Assembly: GCA_963822095.1 (NCBI GenBank)
Contig: CAWGGS010000028.1
Span: forward strand, 62,001-126,000
Length of the DNA stretch: 64,000 bases
DNA from: CAWGGS01 sp963822095
GTDB taxonomy: Bacteria > Desulfobacterota > Desulfobulbia > Desulfobulbales > Desulfocapsaceae
Direction: 5' to 3'
Below, in pieces: positions 16,311-25,589 of the stretch. Below the pieces are notes generated by a model, which ran no database searches, was not told the origin of the DNA, and worked only from the letters and a program-made list of their open reading frames with translations. The position numbers and the translations under genes were made by a program. Within the stretch, counting starts at the first letter, position 1, and each line of letters begins with the position of its first letter.

Positions 16311-17708
16311 ATGCTTGGTCGGGAGCTTGATGGGTATTGGAAGACGGTGGTAAATACGATTCGCGACGGTATCATGATCGTCAACACCAGCGGCGCCATC
16401 GTCTCCGTCAACGAGGCCTTCAACCGCATCACCGGCTATTCCCGGGAGGACGTCATCGGCAAGACCTGCAGGATGCTCCATTGCGATGTCTGCGAAGAGG
16501 CAATGGCAGGTGGAGGAGAACACTGGTGTTCTCTTTTTCGCAACGGGGCAATCGACAACCGTAAAGGACGGATTCAGCGCAAGGACGGCACCTCCGTCAA
16601 TGTGCTCAAGAATGCCGCTATCTTAAAAGACGCCGAAGGTAATGTCATCGGTGCAGTCGGGACCATCGCCGATCTGACCGAGATCTCGGAAAAGGAAACT
16701 CAGCTTGAGGCCTACCGCTTGCAGCTCCTCTGCGAAGACGGCTTTCACGGCATCATCGGCAGTTCGCCCGCCATGCGGCATCTCTATGACATGATTGAGA
16801 ATGCCGCCCACTCAGACGCCCCTGTTATCATCTACGGCGAGTCCGGGACCGGCAAAGAGCTGGTCAGCCAGGCCATCCATGAGATCGGCGACCGCTGCAA
16901 CCAGTCCTTCATAAAAGTCAACTGCGCAAGCCTTACTGAATCACTCCTGGAGAGCGAACTCTTCGGTCATGTCCGCGGCGCCTACACCGGCGCCTACAAA
17001 GACCGGGTGGGACGATTCGAAAAGGCCAATGAAGGTGATATTTTCCTCGACGAGATCGGCGACCTGCCGCTTTCGACTCAGGTCAAGCTGCTCAGGGTAC
17101 TGGAGGAGAAGGTCATCGAACGCGTGGGCTCCAGCTCTCCCATTGCCACCAATGTGCGCATCATATCGGCTACCAACCAGAATCTGGTCGAGCTTGTGGA
17201 ACAAGGCAAATTCCGCAAGGACTTCTATTTCCGTATTAATGTAATCCCTATCTTTCTCCCCTCACTACGCGAGAGGACCGGTGACATTCCGTTGCTTGCC
17301 GAGTCCTTTTTTAGAAAGCTGCAGCTGAAAAATGGAAGAAATATAGACAGGATAAGCCAGGAAACCATGGACATCCTGAACTCCTACAGCTGGCCGGGCA
17401 ATGTCAGGGAATTAAAAGGGGCCTTTGAATACGCCTTTGTCACCTGCAACAGCGACGTGATAGAGCCGCACCATCTTCCTGAGACAATCTATACCCCAAA
17501 ACGCAGTATTACCGCCTCGAAAAAAAATGCCTTCAATCTGTCCGAGATCGAAAAGCAGGAGCTCCTCGAAGTCCTGCAAAAGACCGGCGGCAACCAGACA
17601 AAGGCAGCTGAAATCCTGGGCATATCCCGAGTCACCGTCTGGAACCGGATGAAGCGCTTCGGCATTGACGCCAAGAGAAGCATCGAGGTCCATGATACGG
17701 AGAGATAG
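16311..17708 (+). CDS. PAS-domain sigma-54-dependent activator of the Hdr/Met operon
   Basis: 465 residues: an N-terminal PAS domain (about 8-125) with cysteines C53, C58, C61 and C73 (GKTCRMLHCDVC, EHWCSLF), an AAA+ sigma-54 interaction domain (about 145-385; Walker A GESGTGKE, sigma-54 loop GAYTGA with Y for the usual F, Walker B FLDEIGDL, R-finger region), and a C-terminal Fis-type helix-turn-helix (GNQTKAAEILGISRVTVWNRM). There is no receiver, so it is controlled by ligand or redox sensing at PAS rather than phosphorylation. It is divergent from the operon whose promoter has a sigma-54 consensus, and a palindrome lies between them, making it the obvious regulator. The cysteine cluster suggests a redox or metal cue. 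Confidence 0.93.
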   Translation: MLGRELDGYWKTVVNTIRDGIMIVNTSGAIVSVNEAFNRITGYSREDVIGKTCRMLHCDVCEEAMAGGGEHWCSLFRNGAIDNRKGRIQRKDGTSVNVLKNAAILKDAEGNVIGAVGTIADLTEISEKETQLEAYRLQLLCEDGFHGIIGSSPAMRHLYDMIENAAHSDAPVIIYGESGTGKELVSQAIHEIGDRCNQSFIKVNCASLTESLLESELFGHVRGAYTGAYKDRVGRFEKANEGDIFLDEIGDLPLSTQVKLLRVLEEKVIERVGSSSPIATNVRIISATNQNLVELVEQGKFRKDFYFRINVIPIFLPSLRERTGDIPLLAESFFRKLQLKNGRNIDRISQETMDILNSYSWPGNVRELKGAFEYAFVTCNSDVIEPHHLPETIYTPKRSITASKKNAFNLSEIEKQELLEVLQKTGGNQTKAAEILGISRVTVWNRMKRFGIDAKRSIEVHDTER

Positions 17709-17806
17709 GGATTTTTCTATAAATAATGATTTGCGAAAACTATAATATGGGGACATAATACAGTTTTGCTGTTGCAAATAAGCACTGTTTAAGAGTATAA
17801 TGGATC

Positions 17807-19948
17807 ATGATCAGAATGAAATCAAAATTGAAATCAATACTTTTAGCAGCTTTTCTCGTCATACCCTGCCTGTTCCCCCTCGGCTGGCGAATATTTCACC
17901 ATACCATTTCACAACCGGCGGGACTTTTGTCAGATCTCAGTTTTGCTCTCATTCTCTTTGCCATTACCTGGCAAAGCCCCCGCTTGCTACGAGCCATTCT
18001 GCTTTTCCTATGGTTTCTCTTTCAGGTAATAGCCCTGGAGTTGATGGCCGCAATGCAGCGCCTGCCATCATGGCAGGATACACATTACCTGTTCGATTCC
18101 ACCTTTGTGAAAAATACTACCGCTGGTTTTCATCTTACCTATCCGGTTTTCGTTCTGATCTTTTTCCTTTCGGTTGTTGCAACAGTGTTCATCCCCAAAC
18201 AACGACCAGGCTGGCGGAGAATCACCGCCTGTCTTCTTGCAGGCTTTCTGCTCGTGGCCCTGCATCATCCCGTCAGCAAAACCTACAGCAACCAGAGCAT
18301 TGCCGCCCGATATAATCCTTTACACTGGTTCATTGCCGATGCGAGTTCCAATCTGTTTGCTCCTGACATTGAAGGGCTCAGCGTCAATGATCTGCCAAAA
18401 AGTCTTAAAACAATTGATCTGAGCGGCAAAAAACTCCTGGCAAAGGGGAAAGCCCGTAATGTCCTTATTGTCATCCTTGAGGGTATTCCCGGCATCTATT
18501 TACCTGAAATACGTGGGAAGATGCATGTCGCAAAGGGCATTTACCAGATGGAGAAACTCTCCCACAGTACATCCAATGGTATGCTGGTGCCTGATTTTGT
18601 GGACCACAGCCATCAGACTATCCGTGGATTATATGCCTTATTTTGCGGTGATTTCAGTAAATTTTCCTTCGAGATGCCCAAAGCCATGGAGTTGCAGAAC
18701 AATCCGGAAAGGGCTGCCGAATGTCTGCCTGCTCAATTGAGCAAACACGGATGGCAGAGCCATTATCTCCAGGGAGCGGCTCTCCAATTCATGAACAAAG
18801 AACATGCTATGCCGACCATGGGTTTTCAGCATGTTCATGGAGTCGAATGGTTTACCAATCGTACCCAGACGGATTTTGTCTGGGGAACCAACGATAATGA
18901 TTTTTTCCATGGGGCAAGCCAGTACGTTCGTAATCTCCAGGCCGAAAAAAAGCCCTGGTTTTTATCCCTGTTGACTGTAGCTACCCATCAACCGTTTGCC
19001 GCCTCCGATAAGCAGGCTGAGAAATACGGCTCACGCAAAATCGCAACTGTTGCTCTCCTGGATCAGGCAGTTGCTACATTTATTCAAGGACTTCGAAAAG
19101 ACGGCGTTCTTAAAGACACCCTGGTAATTATTACCTCAGATGAATCCCATGGTGCAGAGGGGGCCGACTGGTACAGCAGCTGGGGACTGGCCATCGTATT
19201 GGCGCCCGAGCAGAACAGCCTGCCGCGCATCAAAGAAGGATCATTTGGCATGGTCGATATTGAGGCAACCGTTCTGGACTATTTCGACCTGCCCATACCG
19301 CCATCGATTATTGGCAGGAGTATGTTTCGTGACTACACCACCTCCAGGGATATGGTTTCCTACACCGCCGGCAAATTACGTTGGCATACTGCAGACGATG
19401 TCCTCTATGAATGCGACAGGGAAGGGAACTGCCGGAAGATGAAAGCCCGAAGTATACTGGGGCTGCGCCCCAAAATATTTGAGCTGGACAAGGAAAACAG
19501 AGGACCACGTCTGTTTGGGCTTGCAACCGTCTTAGACCATAAACTTTCGGTCCGAAAACAAAAGCAGGTCCTGCGCTTTGGCAGTGGTGAGATCAGGAAA
19601 CTTCCCCAAAAGATAAAAAATGAATGGACCGACAACCTCGTCGGTGCCCAGTATCTCGATTTCCCGAAAGACTCAAAAGTACACGTTGATATCCGTATCA
19701 AAGCCGTAACCGCCCCAAAAGAGGGAATACAACTGAAACTGACCCTTCGTCAGTTTGAAAAGGAAGTGACAACAATAGACTATCCTCCTTTCCCGCTCCT
19801 GCATACCGGTGAAGAGAGCCATATCCAGTTCGACTTCAACAACCCTAAGCCCCGGAATGCTTTTTCATTTCATCTTGTTGGTGCGGGTCTCAATTCCTCG
19901 ATCCAACTCAACAACTTTGAAATTACTATTCACCCGAAAAAAGAGTGA
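17807..19948 (+). CDS. LTA-synthase-like membrane sulfatase/phosphoglycerol transferase family protein
   Basis: 713 residues. The first ~165 residues carry four or five hydrophobic segments, followed by a large extracytoplasmic alkaline-phosphatase-fold domain. Recognisable sulfatase/LtaS features are VIVILEGIPG (metal-binding glutamate), SHQTIRGLYAL (the threonine at the LtaS nucleophile position), GWQSHYLQGA, MPTMGFQ, and ITSDESHG (metal-binding Asp/His). Family members transfer phosphoglycerol or phosphoethanolamine to surface glycans or lipids. A C-terminal ~130 residue extension after the catalytic domain has no recognised motif. The gene stands alone and converges with the SUMF1-type gene. 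No strong ribosome-binding site precedes the ATG at 17807; a start 9 bp later is possible. Confidence 0.82.
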   Translation: MIRMKSKLKSILLAAFLVIPCLFPLGWRIFHHTISQPAGLLSDLSFALILFAITWQSPRLLRAILLFLWFLFQVIALELMAAMQRLPSWQDTHYLFDSTFVKNTTAGFHLTYPVFVLIFFLSVVATVFIPKQRPGWRRITACLLAGFLLVALHHPVSKTYSNQSIAARYNPLHWFIADASSNLFAPDIEGLSVNDLPKSLKTIDLSGKKLLAKGKARNVLIVILEGIPGIYLPEIRGKMHVAKGIYQMEKLSHSTSNGMLVPDFVDHSHQTIRGLYALFCGDFSKFSFEMPKAMELQNNPERAAECLPAQLSKHGWQSHYLQGAALQFMNKEHAMPTMGFQHVHGVEWFTNRTQTDFVWGTNDNDFFHGASQYVRNLQAEKKPWFLSLLTVATHQPFAASDKQAEKYGSRKIATVALLDQAVATFIQGLRKDGVLKDTLVIITSDESHGAEGADWYSSWGLAIVLAPEQNSLPRIKEGSFGMVDIEATVLDYFDLPIPPSIIGRSMFRDYTTSRDMVSYTAGKLRWHTADDVLYECDREGNCRKMKARSILGLRPKIFELDKENRGPRLFGLATVLDHKLSVRKQKQVLRFGSGEIRKLPQKIKNEWTDNLVGAQYLDFPKDSKVHVDIRIKAVTAPKEGIQLKLTLRQFEKEVTTIDYPPFPLLHTGEESHIQFDFNNPKPRNAFSFHLVGAGLNSSIQLNNFEITIHPKKE

Positions 19949-20051
19949 GCAGTACTTCCCGGATCTTTCTAGAATCCTTGGTAATGTCTGTCAGGAAATG
20001 ATGTTAGCAGAGAAAGAATTCGTCTTTTGGCAATAACATCCAAGAGCCGGT

Positions 20052-21236
20052 TCACGTCCCGGGGGCAAGAACCAGGCGAAATCCCACACCGGCACTGCGT
20101 GCCCAGGGCCGGATCCAGACGCGGAGAGCCGATCGAACAAACGCGGGTCCACAGACCCAGCCACCGCCGCGATTAACCATATTCACGCTCGATTTAGGCC
20201 CGGTCGGGTTCGTGCGTGGGCTTTTGCCGTAATAGTCGTTGCCATACCAGTCATTCGTCCACTCCCAGACATTGCCCAGCATATCATAGAGACCAAAAGC
20301 ATTCGCCTTGAAATGACCTACCGGCGAAGTCCATTTATAGCCATCATTACAGGAAAACAATGAATTATTGGATATATCGGCTACATTTCCGTACTGACAG
20401 GCAGAGGTTTCGTCTTCGCCCCAAAAACGAGATGTCGTTGATCCTGCCCTGGCTGCATATTCCCATTCCGCCTCTGTCGGCAGGCGATATGTCCGGCCAC
20501 TCTCACGGTTCAGCCAATGTATAAATTCCTCCACATCGTTATGGCTGATGCAGACTACCGGTTGACGATCGGACTGAGGGAAACCGACCTCATCCCAGTA
20601 GCGGCCATCTTGATACCCCCACGTACCATTCTTTTGCGAAAAGCATCCCTTCTCTTCCGTATTCTTTTCAGCATCAGTCGAATACCCTGTTTCCTTGATA
20701 AACTTCCGCCAACTCCTAAGGGTTACTTCATATTTACCCATGGAGAAGCCATCAACGCATACTTCATGCTGCGGGCCTTCATTACTGCGGCGATCTTTTT
20801 CTGAAGACGGGCTGCCCATCAGGAAACAACCTTCGGGAATCCCTACAAATTCCATATCGGCAACCGGCTCTGTAAATGATTTGCCCACAAGTGATGCACC
20901 CTTGGTCTGACGGGTTGTCTCTGCAATCCGATCTTCCACCCCAGGGTTTTCTGCCTTATCATGCCAAAAATACAACCAGGCACCTAAAATGAGGACAACA
21001 AGAACCCCTGTTGTCATACTGCGTTTAGTTTTGTTCCAGGCCTTTCGTTTTTTTTCGTTGGAATGCGGCCCGGCAGGCATCGCCTGCGCTTCCGGATCAG
21101 CTTCCCTGTTTAAGCCTTCTTCCAGATCTTGCTGCCCAGAAGAACGCCCCTTTTCAGGGCGATGTTTTCTTTCTTCCTCCACATACCCCTCCCACCATTT
21201 TTTAACCCCACCTCTCAAGCAAAGCGTCGTGCTCAT
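20052..21236 (-). CDS. SUMF1/FGE-sulfatase-domain protein with N-terminal membrane anchor
   Basis: 394 residues. A charged N-terminal ~70 residues precedes one membrane segment (about 73-92, GVLVVLILGAWLYFW) and a formylglycine-generating-enzyme-type domain (about 125-392): GCFLMGS, HEVCVDGFSMGKYEVT, RLPTEAEWEYAARAG, FGLYDMLGNVWEWTNDWYG, NRGGGWVCGPAFVRSALR, GFRLVL. In true formylglycine-generating enzymes the active region has two catalytic cysteines near the RGGSW strand; here only one is present, so it is probably one of the many SUMF1-fold proteins of other function. It faces the sulfatase-like gene tail to tail, but that protein uses a threonine, so maturation by this gene is not expected. 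The start at 21236 lacks a clear ribosome-binding site. Confidence 0.82.
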   Translation of the reverse strand: MSTTLCLRGGVKKWWEGYVEEERKHRPEKGRSSGQQDLEEGLNREADPEAQAMPAGPHSNEKKRKAWNKTKRSMTTGVLVVLILGAWLYFWHDKAENPGVEDRIAETTRQTKGASLVGKSFTEPVADMEFVGIPEGCFLMGSPSSEKDRRSNEGPQHEVCVDGFSMGKYEVTLRSWRKFIKETGYSTDAEKNTEEKGCFSQKNGTWGYQDGRYWDEVGFPQSDRQPVVCISHNDVEEFIHWLNRESGRTYRLPTEAEWEYAARAGSTTSRFWGEDETSACQYGNVADISNNSLFSCNDGYKWTSPVGHFKANAFGLYDMLGNVWEWTNDWYGNDYYGKSPRTNPTGPKSSVNMVNRGGGWVCGPAFVRSALRVWIRPWARSAGVGFRLVLAPGT

Positions 21237-21400
21237 TTAACATAGGGTCCGGTCCAATCCCGGTATTTGCTCCTCGACTGCTTTTTTACAAGTCCATCTT
21301 CATTAGAATTATACAAAACTCTGATAAAAGTCAAAAAGTGAGCCTGCTTCATTTTCCATTCTCTTTTCTGACTACCACTAATGTTCAGTTACTCATCCAG

Positions 21401-21501
21401 GGTGTGAGCTGTTCGTTTCTCGGGACGCCATAAACCCATCCATGGGGGCAACGCTTACGCCGTCCAGGCTGCAGAGACCCGAGATACAAACAGCTCACAC
21501 C
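21401..21501. repeat. Imperfect long inverted repeat in a 475-bp intergenic region
   Basis: Arms 21401-21424 and 21478-21501 (24 bp, two mismatches; starting GGTGTGAGCTGTT and ending AACAGCTCACACC) flank a 53-bp spacer. The rest of 21237-21712 holds no gene I can support. The element could be a small mobile repeat or a cruciform-forming site. Confidence 0.7.
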
Positions 21502-21712
21502 TTTCCTTTCCGATAGGCTGAGTTTCAGTGGTAATCAGATTCTCTTTTTCTTGGCAGTAGTCGTTCACCAGTATCTTCCAGGTTCTTATTTACTGTCGTC
21601 CAGAGTATCACTAAATATCCTCAAAATAGTATTTAGTGCTTGTCACCATCATATTTCTTTTATAGATTTGACAGTCCCTTGAACAAACCTAACACGAACA
21701 TTTTCTCCTTAT

Positions 21713-23110
21713 ATGATGCCAAAAAGTATTCTCATTGTCGACGACGAAACCGATCTCCTGGCCGGTCTCAAACGTTTAGCCAGCTCAGAGCTGGATTGTG
21801 AGGTCCACACTGCCTCATCTGCATCTCAAGCATTGGATATTTTAGACAATATTTCTTGCCAACTGGTGCTTTCCGATATTCGAATGCCCGATATGAACGG
21901 TCTGGAACTGCTCGAGAAGATCACCACCCACTACCCTCATATCGACATTATCCTCATGACGGCCTATGGCAGTATTGATCAGGCCGTTGAGGCACTGCAT
22001 AAGGGTGCCAGTGATTTCGTCACCAAACCTCTGCAACACGGTCAACTCTTCCATACCATTAAAAGATGTCTTGAACGGCAGGAACTTATCGCCCAAAATC
22101 AGGATCTGGCCAGCAGGCTGAGAAAACAGCAACTGAAAAAGAAATTTATCGGCAACAGCCCCGCGCTGCTAAAAGCGCTTTCCATTATGGAGCTCGTTGC
22201 CGATTCAACAGTCACCGTTCTCATAACCGGTGAATCTGGAACCGGAAAAGAACTTGCCGCCCAGACCATTCATCACCTCAGTGGCCGCGGCTCCAAAGAA
22301 ATGATTGCAGTAAACTGCGCCGCACTCCCGGAATCCGTCCTGGAAAGTGAATTATTCGGCCACAGGAAAGGGGCCTTTACCGGTGCCGATCGCAACCATC
22401 CCGGCCTTTTTGCAACAGCCAATGGCTCCACCCTCCTGCTCGATGAAATAGGTGAAATGCCGATGTCTCTTCAGGCCAAACTCCTCCGGGTTCTTGAAGA
22501 AAATGAAATCAGACCGGTGGGAGAGACCACATCCTTAAAAATTGATGTCCGAGTACTGGCCGCGACAAATCGTGATCTGGTGGAGGCTGTCCGTAATGGA
22601 ACATTCCGGGAAGATTTGTATTTTCGAATCAGCGAGGTTCCCTTGCCCATGCCTCCGCTGCGCAGCATGGTGGAAGATATTCCTCTTCTTGCCCTGCAAT
22701 GCATCGACCAGTTTTGCAAGGATTCTAACCGACCGATAAAAACCATTTCCCCAAAGGCCATGCAGGTAATCTCCCAGGCACCATGGCCAGGAAATGTCCG
22801 GCAATTGAAAAACGTCCTGAAACGCGCGGTTCTCCTTGGACCTCGCCAAACCATTGAGCCTGAAGATCTCGACCTGCCTGAAACCGATGGTTTTTGCGGC
22901 GATGCTGACATAAAAACACTGTTTTCCATAGACTATCAGCAGGCAAAAGAATCGTTTTTAGAGAAATTCAGGAATGCCTATCTGGATCAATTACTGAAAA
23001 CGACCAAGGGGAATATCTCCCAGGCCGCGAGAAACAGTGGTTTAAAACGGACATCCCTGCAACGATTACTCAAACAATATCAGATAGATGCAGACATGTA
23101 TCGTACATAA
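21713..23110 (+). CDS. NtrC-family sigma-54 response regulator
   Basis: 465 residues: receiver (about 4-125; DDE near the N-terminus, phospho-acceptor in LVLSDIRMPD, lysine in VTKPL), AAA+ sigma-54 domain (Walker A GESGTGKE, intact GAFTGA loop, Walker B LLLDEIGEM, arginine finger near the end), and C-terminal Fis helix-turn-helix (GNISQAARNSGLKRTSLQRLL). It activates sigma-54 promoters when phosphorylated by a cognate kinase. The nearest kinase on the same strand is the heme-type histidine kinase at 25590, two genes downstream, and two sigma-54-like boxes precede the transporter gene between them; together they may form one regulatory unit (inference). The first two codons are both ATG, so the start is uncertain by one residue. 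Confidence 0.93.
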   Translation: MMPKSILIVDDETDLLAGLKRLASSELDCEVHTASSASQALDILDNISCQLVLSDIRMPDMNGLELLEKITTHYPHIDIILMTAYGSIDQAVEALHKGASDFVTKPLQHGQLFHTIKRCLERQELIAQNQDLASRLRKQQLKKKFIGNSPALLKALSIMELVADSTVTVLITGESGTGKELAAQTIHHLSGRGSKEMIAVNCAALPESVLESELFGHRKGAFTGADRNHPGLFATANGSTLLLDEIGEMPMSLQAKLLRVLEENEIRPVGETTSLKIDVRVLAATNRDLVEAVRNGTFREDLYFRISEVPLPMPPLRSMVEDIPLLALQCIDQFCKDSNRPIKTISPKAMQVISQAPWPGNVRQLKNVLKRAVLLGPRQTIEPEDLDLPETDGFCGDADIKTLFSIDYQQAKESFLEKFRNAYLDQLLKTTKGNISQAARNSGLKRTSLQRLLKQYQIDADMYRT

Positions 23111-23217
23111 TATGAACCAGCACTTTCCTTACCGACAACCATAATTTCCAAGAGCAAGACCTGTACAATCGATACGGTCAAGCGACCGCGTCAACATGAT
23201 GCCTCTCCAATGACTCA

Positions 23218-23237
23218 GTGCCTCTTCAAAGAGGCAC
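23218..23237 (+). terminator. Hairpin after the NtrC-like gene
   Basis: GTGCCTC (23218-23224) pairs with GAGGCAC (23231-23237) around TT-CA-AA. No T run follows, so it is a weak terminator candidate or an mRNA 3'-end stabiliser. Confidence 0.45.
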
Positions 23238-23365
23238 CCCACTCCTGTTTTGGGAATCTCTTCTGTTTTCTCTTCCTCAGCTATAAAAAGAACAACTCAT
23301 TGTTATAATTAACAATTGATCCAAGACAAAGACCAAGCAGATACTCAATATTTTTACGACCTGCG

Positions 23366-23411
23366 TGGCATACTTATCGCATATCCCAATCCCATCTGGC
23401 CATTATTGTGC
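23366..23411 (+). promoter_or_regulatory. Two candidate sigma-54 promoters before the YeiH-type gene
   Basis: TGGCAT-N5-TCGC (23366-23380) and TGGCCA-N5-GTGC (23397-23411) both have GG and GC separated by exactly 10 bases. They deviate from the TTGC -12 consensus. Each would give a 5' leader of roughly 60-90 nt before the ATG at 23483. Confidence 0.5.
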
Positions 23412-23482
23412 ATACCCCAGTCGGTATGTTACCAGCAATATGGCATCATTCACACCCATAGCGCTCAAGAAGGAGGAAGAAA

Positions 23483-24877
23483 ATGTCGGGTAACAATGGG
23501 AATAACGAAGATGTCCAACGGGTGCAAACCGTTGGCCTCAAGGAAATGTATCTGAAAGAGGATTGGTGGGCTATCTGGCTCTCACTCGGTCTGATTGTGA
23601 TAGCTTACGCCTTTTTTCTTACAGGCGGATCTATCAAATGGATCGCCATCACCCCTGCAAAATGGCATAATTTCAGTGAACTCATTAATCATTTCAGTGG
23701 TCATATCGTCCAGTATATTGCCCAGTTTGTTTTATGGACAATTATTTTTTCCATCAGCCTTAAAATCATGGGCAAAAAAATAAGTGAGTTTATTCCATCG
23801 TTTACCTTTGTCTATCTCTGTTCAATCATCATCTTCATGGTCGGTGCCTGGGATCAGGCCCATCATTATAATCTTGAACCGCCCCTTATCGCCTTGTTGG
23901 TCGGTATGCTGATTGCCAACTTTATAGGTCTTCCCCGCTGGATGGACACGGGCTTTCGGGTGGAATACTACATCAAGGTGGGAATTATCCTGCTCGGCGC
24001 AACCCTCCCATTAACGCTGATCGTCTGGGCTGGACCGGTGGCAATCGGCCAGGCCTCTATTGTAGCAATCGTCACTTTCCTCGTTATATTTTTCGCTGGA
24101 CGCAAAATGGGTCTTGATCGCAGACTTTGTGCAACCCTCGGCGCCGGCGGCGCGGTCTGCGGAGTTTCCGGCTCCATTGCTATTGCCGGGGCGGTCGGAG
24201 CCAAAAAAGAACATGCGCCCATTGCCATTACCATGGTCATCATCTGGGCTATTGTCATGATCTTTTTCCTGCCCCTTGTTTCTCGTTTCATGCACCTGCA
24301 TACCGGCGTGGTAGGAGCCTGGATAGGGACATCGGAATTTGCCGATGCCGCAGGTTTTGCCGCCGCCCAGTCTTACGGAAATCTTGCCGGTCATATTCCC
24401 GGCATACCAGGAAGTCCTGATGACGCCGTATGGGGATTCACCTTAATGAAGGTCGTTGGCAGGGATATCTGGATCGGTATCTGGGCCTTTGTAATGGCGA
24501 TTGTCTCCACCACTTTCTGGGATCGCAAGAGTGGAACCAAAGCAAATCCCGCTGAAATCTGGTGGCGTTTCCCCAAATTTGTAATCGGCTTCTTTATTGC
24601 TTCAGTAATAATGACCTTAATAGCAAGCCAATACAGCTTTGCAGATTATAACCACATCCTCAAACCGATGTTGGTTGGACCAATCAAGGCGCTTAGAACC
24701 TGGGCCTTTATTTTCTGTTTCTTCAGCATTGGACTCACCACCCGTTTCAGGGAACTCGCCACAGCCGGGACCAAACCGTTCTGGGCCTTTACCTGTGGTG
24801 TTGTGGTAAACGTTATTCTGGGCTTTATTTTGTCGACTATGGTCTTTGCCCATTACTGGCAGCATCTCTCACATTAA
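23483..24877 (+). CDS. YeiH-type putative sulfate exporter family membrane protein
   Basis: 464 residues with about 11 hydrophobic segments, of the family annotated 'putative sulfate exporter' (YeiH/UPF0324). Family features include PPLIALLVGMLIAN, the VGIILLGATLPL helix, LGAGGAVCGVSGSIAIAGAVGA, and a long FSIGLTTRFREL helix near the end. An N-terminal extension of ~110 residues with two or three extra membrane segments precedes the core. Real transport substrates are not established for most members; sulfate, sulfite or taurine-derived sulfur compounds are suggested in the literature. The start ATG has GGAGG directly upstream. It is flanked by an NtrC-like regulator and a heme-binding kinase. 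Confidence 0.85.
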   Translation: MSGNNGNNEDVQRVQTVGLKEMYLKEDWWAIWLSLGLIVIAYAFFLTGGSIKWIAITPAKWHNFSELINHFSGHIVQYIAQFVLWTIIFSISLKIMGKKISEFIPSFTFVYLCSIIIFMVGAWDQAHHYNLEPPLIALLVGMLIANFIGLPRWMDTGFRVEYYIKVGIILLGATLPLTLIVWAGPVAIGQASIVAIVTFLVIFFAGRKMGLDRRLCATLGAGGAVCGVSGSIAIAGAVGAKKEHAPIAITMVIIWAIVMIFFLPLVSRFMHLHTGVVGAWIGTSEFADAAGFAAAQSYGNLAGHIPGIPGSPDDAVWGFTLMKVVGRDIWIGIWAFVMAIVSTTFWDRKSGTKANPAEIWWRFPKFVIGFFIASVIMTLIASQYSFADYNHILKPMLVGPIKALRTWAFIFCFFSIGLTTRFRELATAGTKPFWAFTCGVVVNVILGFILSTMVFAHYWQHLSH

Positions 24878-25058
24878 GGAGCCAATAACGAACACGAAGT
24901 ATCCATGCAGGAACGGGTTCATGAATGGATCTATCCAGATTGCCCCCTCCCATTTGACCTCTCTTCGTAAAGGTTGCCGACAGACCTCGGCAATGCGTTC
25001 GGAGAGCCCGTTTCTGTGTGGATCTTTAACGTATATGAAATATCTTGCGAGGAAACAT

Positions 25059-25304
25059 ATGTCTCTTATTCAATCAAAAAACATTTGTCTGTACTGCACC
25101 CATTTCAAGAATACGCCAGAATATCTTGAATCTGTTTACAAGGGCCTGACGTCTCTCAGCTCCGCCTATGGTTCGGTCCGTAAAGATGATGGCATCTGTG
25201 AAAAAAATGATGAATACCTTTCCGCCTATGACTGGTGCGATTTTTTTGAGGAAGCCCCACGCCCGGCAGCGGTAGAGGGCTTGCACATCAGCGAAAGAGA
25301 GTAA
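25059..25304 (+). CDS. Small cysteine-containing protein of unknown function
   Basis: 81 residues from the ATG at 25059, preceded by GAGG at a proper distance. Four cysteines (ICLYC near the N-terminus, DDGIC and DWC further on) could form a zinc or Fe-S site. The protein is acidic and has no membrane segment. It lies between the YeiH-type transporter (180 bp upstream) and the heme kinase, on the same strand. A longer reading frame starting inside the transporter gene is open but has no supporting ribosome-binding site. Function unknown. Confidence 0.6.
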   Translation: MSLIQSKNICLYCTHFKNTPEYLESVYKGLTSLSSAYGSVRKDDGICEKNDEYLSAYDWCDFFEEAPRPAAVEGLHISERE

Positions 25305-25589
25305 CCAGAAATTCACAAAAACCGGAAGGGCCACACGGCGAACGGTCTCCAGGTAATCTTTGCACTGCATGGGGGTGCAGAGGAAATACCGACAGGGATT
25401 CTTCACCTTTTCGCTCACCGCAGAACATCCTGCCGGTTTTATGTGATCTCCAACAACTCTTGCCGGTCCGGTTTTCCCTCCTTGTTATTTTTCCCATAAC
25501 GCTGTTTATTTCTCCTAAACGTATTGGTAAACAGAGGTTTACCCAGAGGACATCGAAAAAGAGGTTTGAAATACGTAAAGAGGTGGCCC

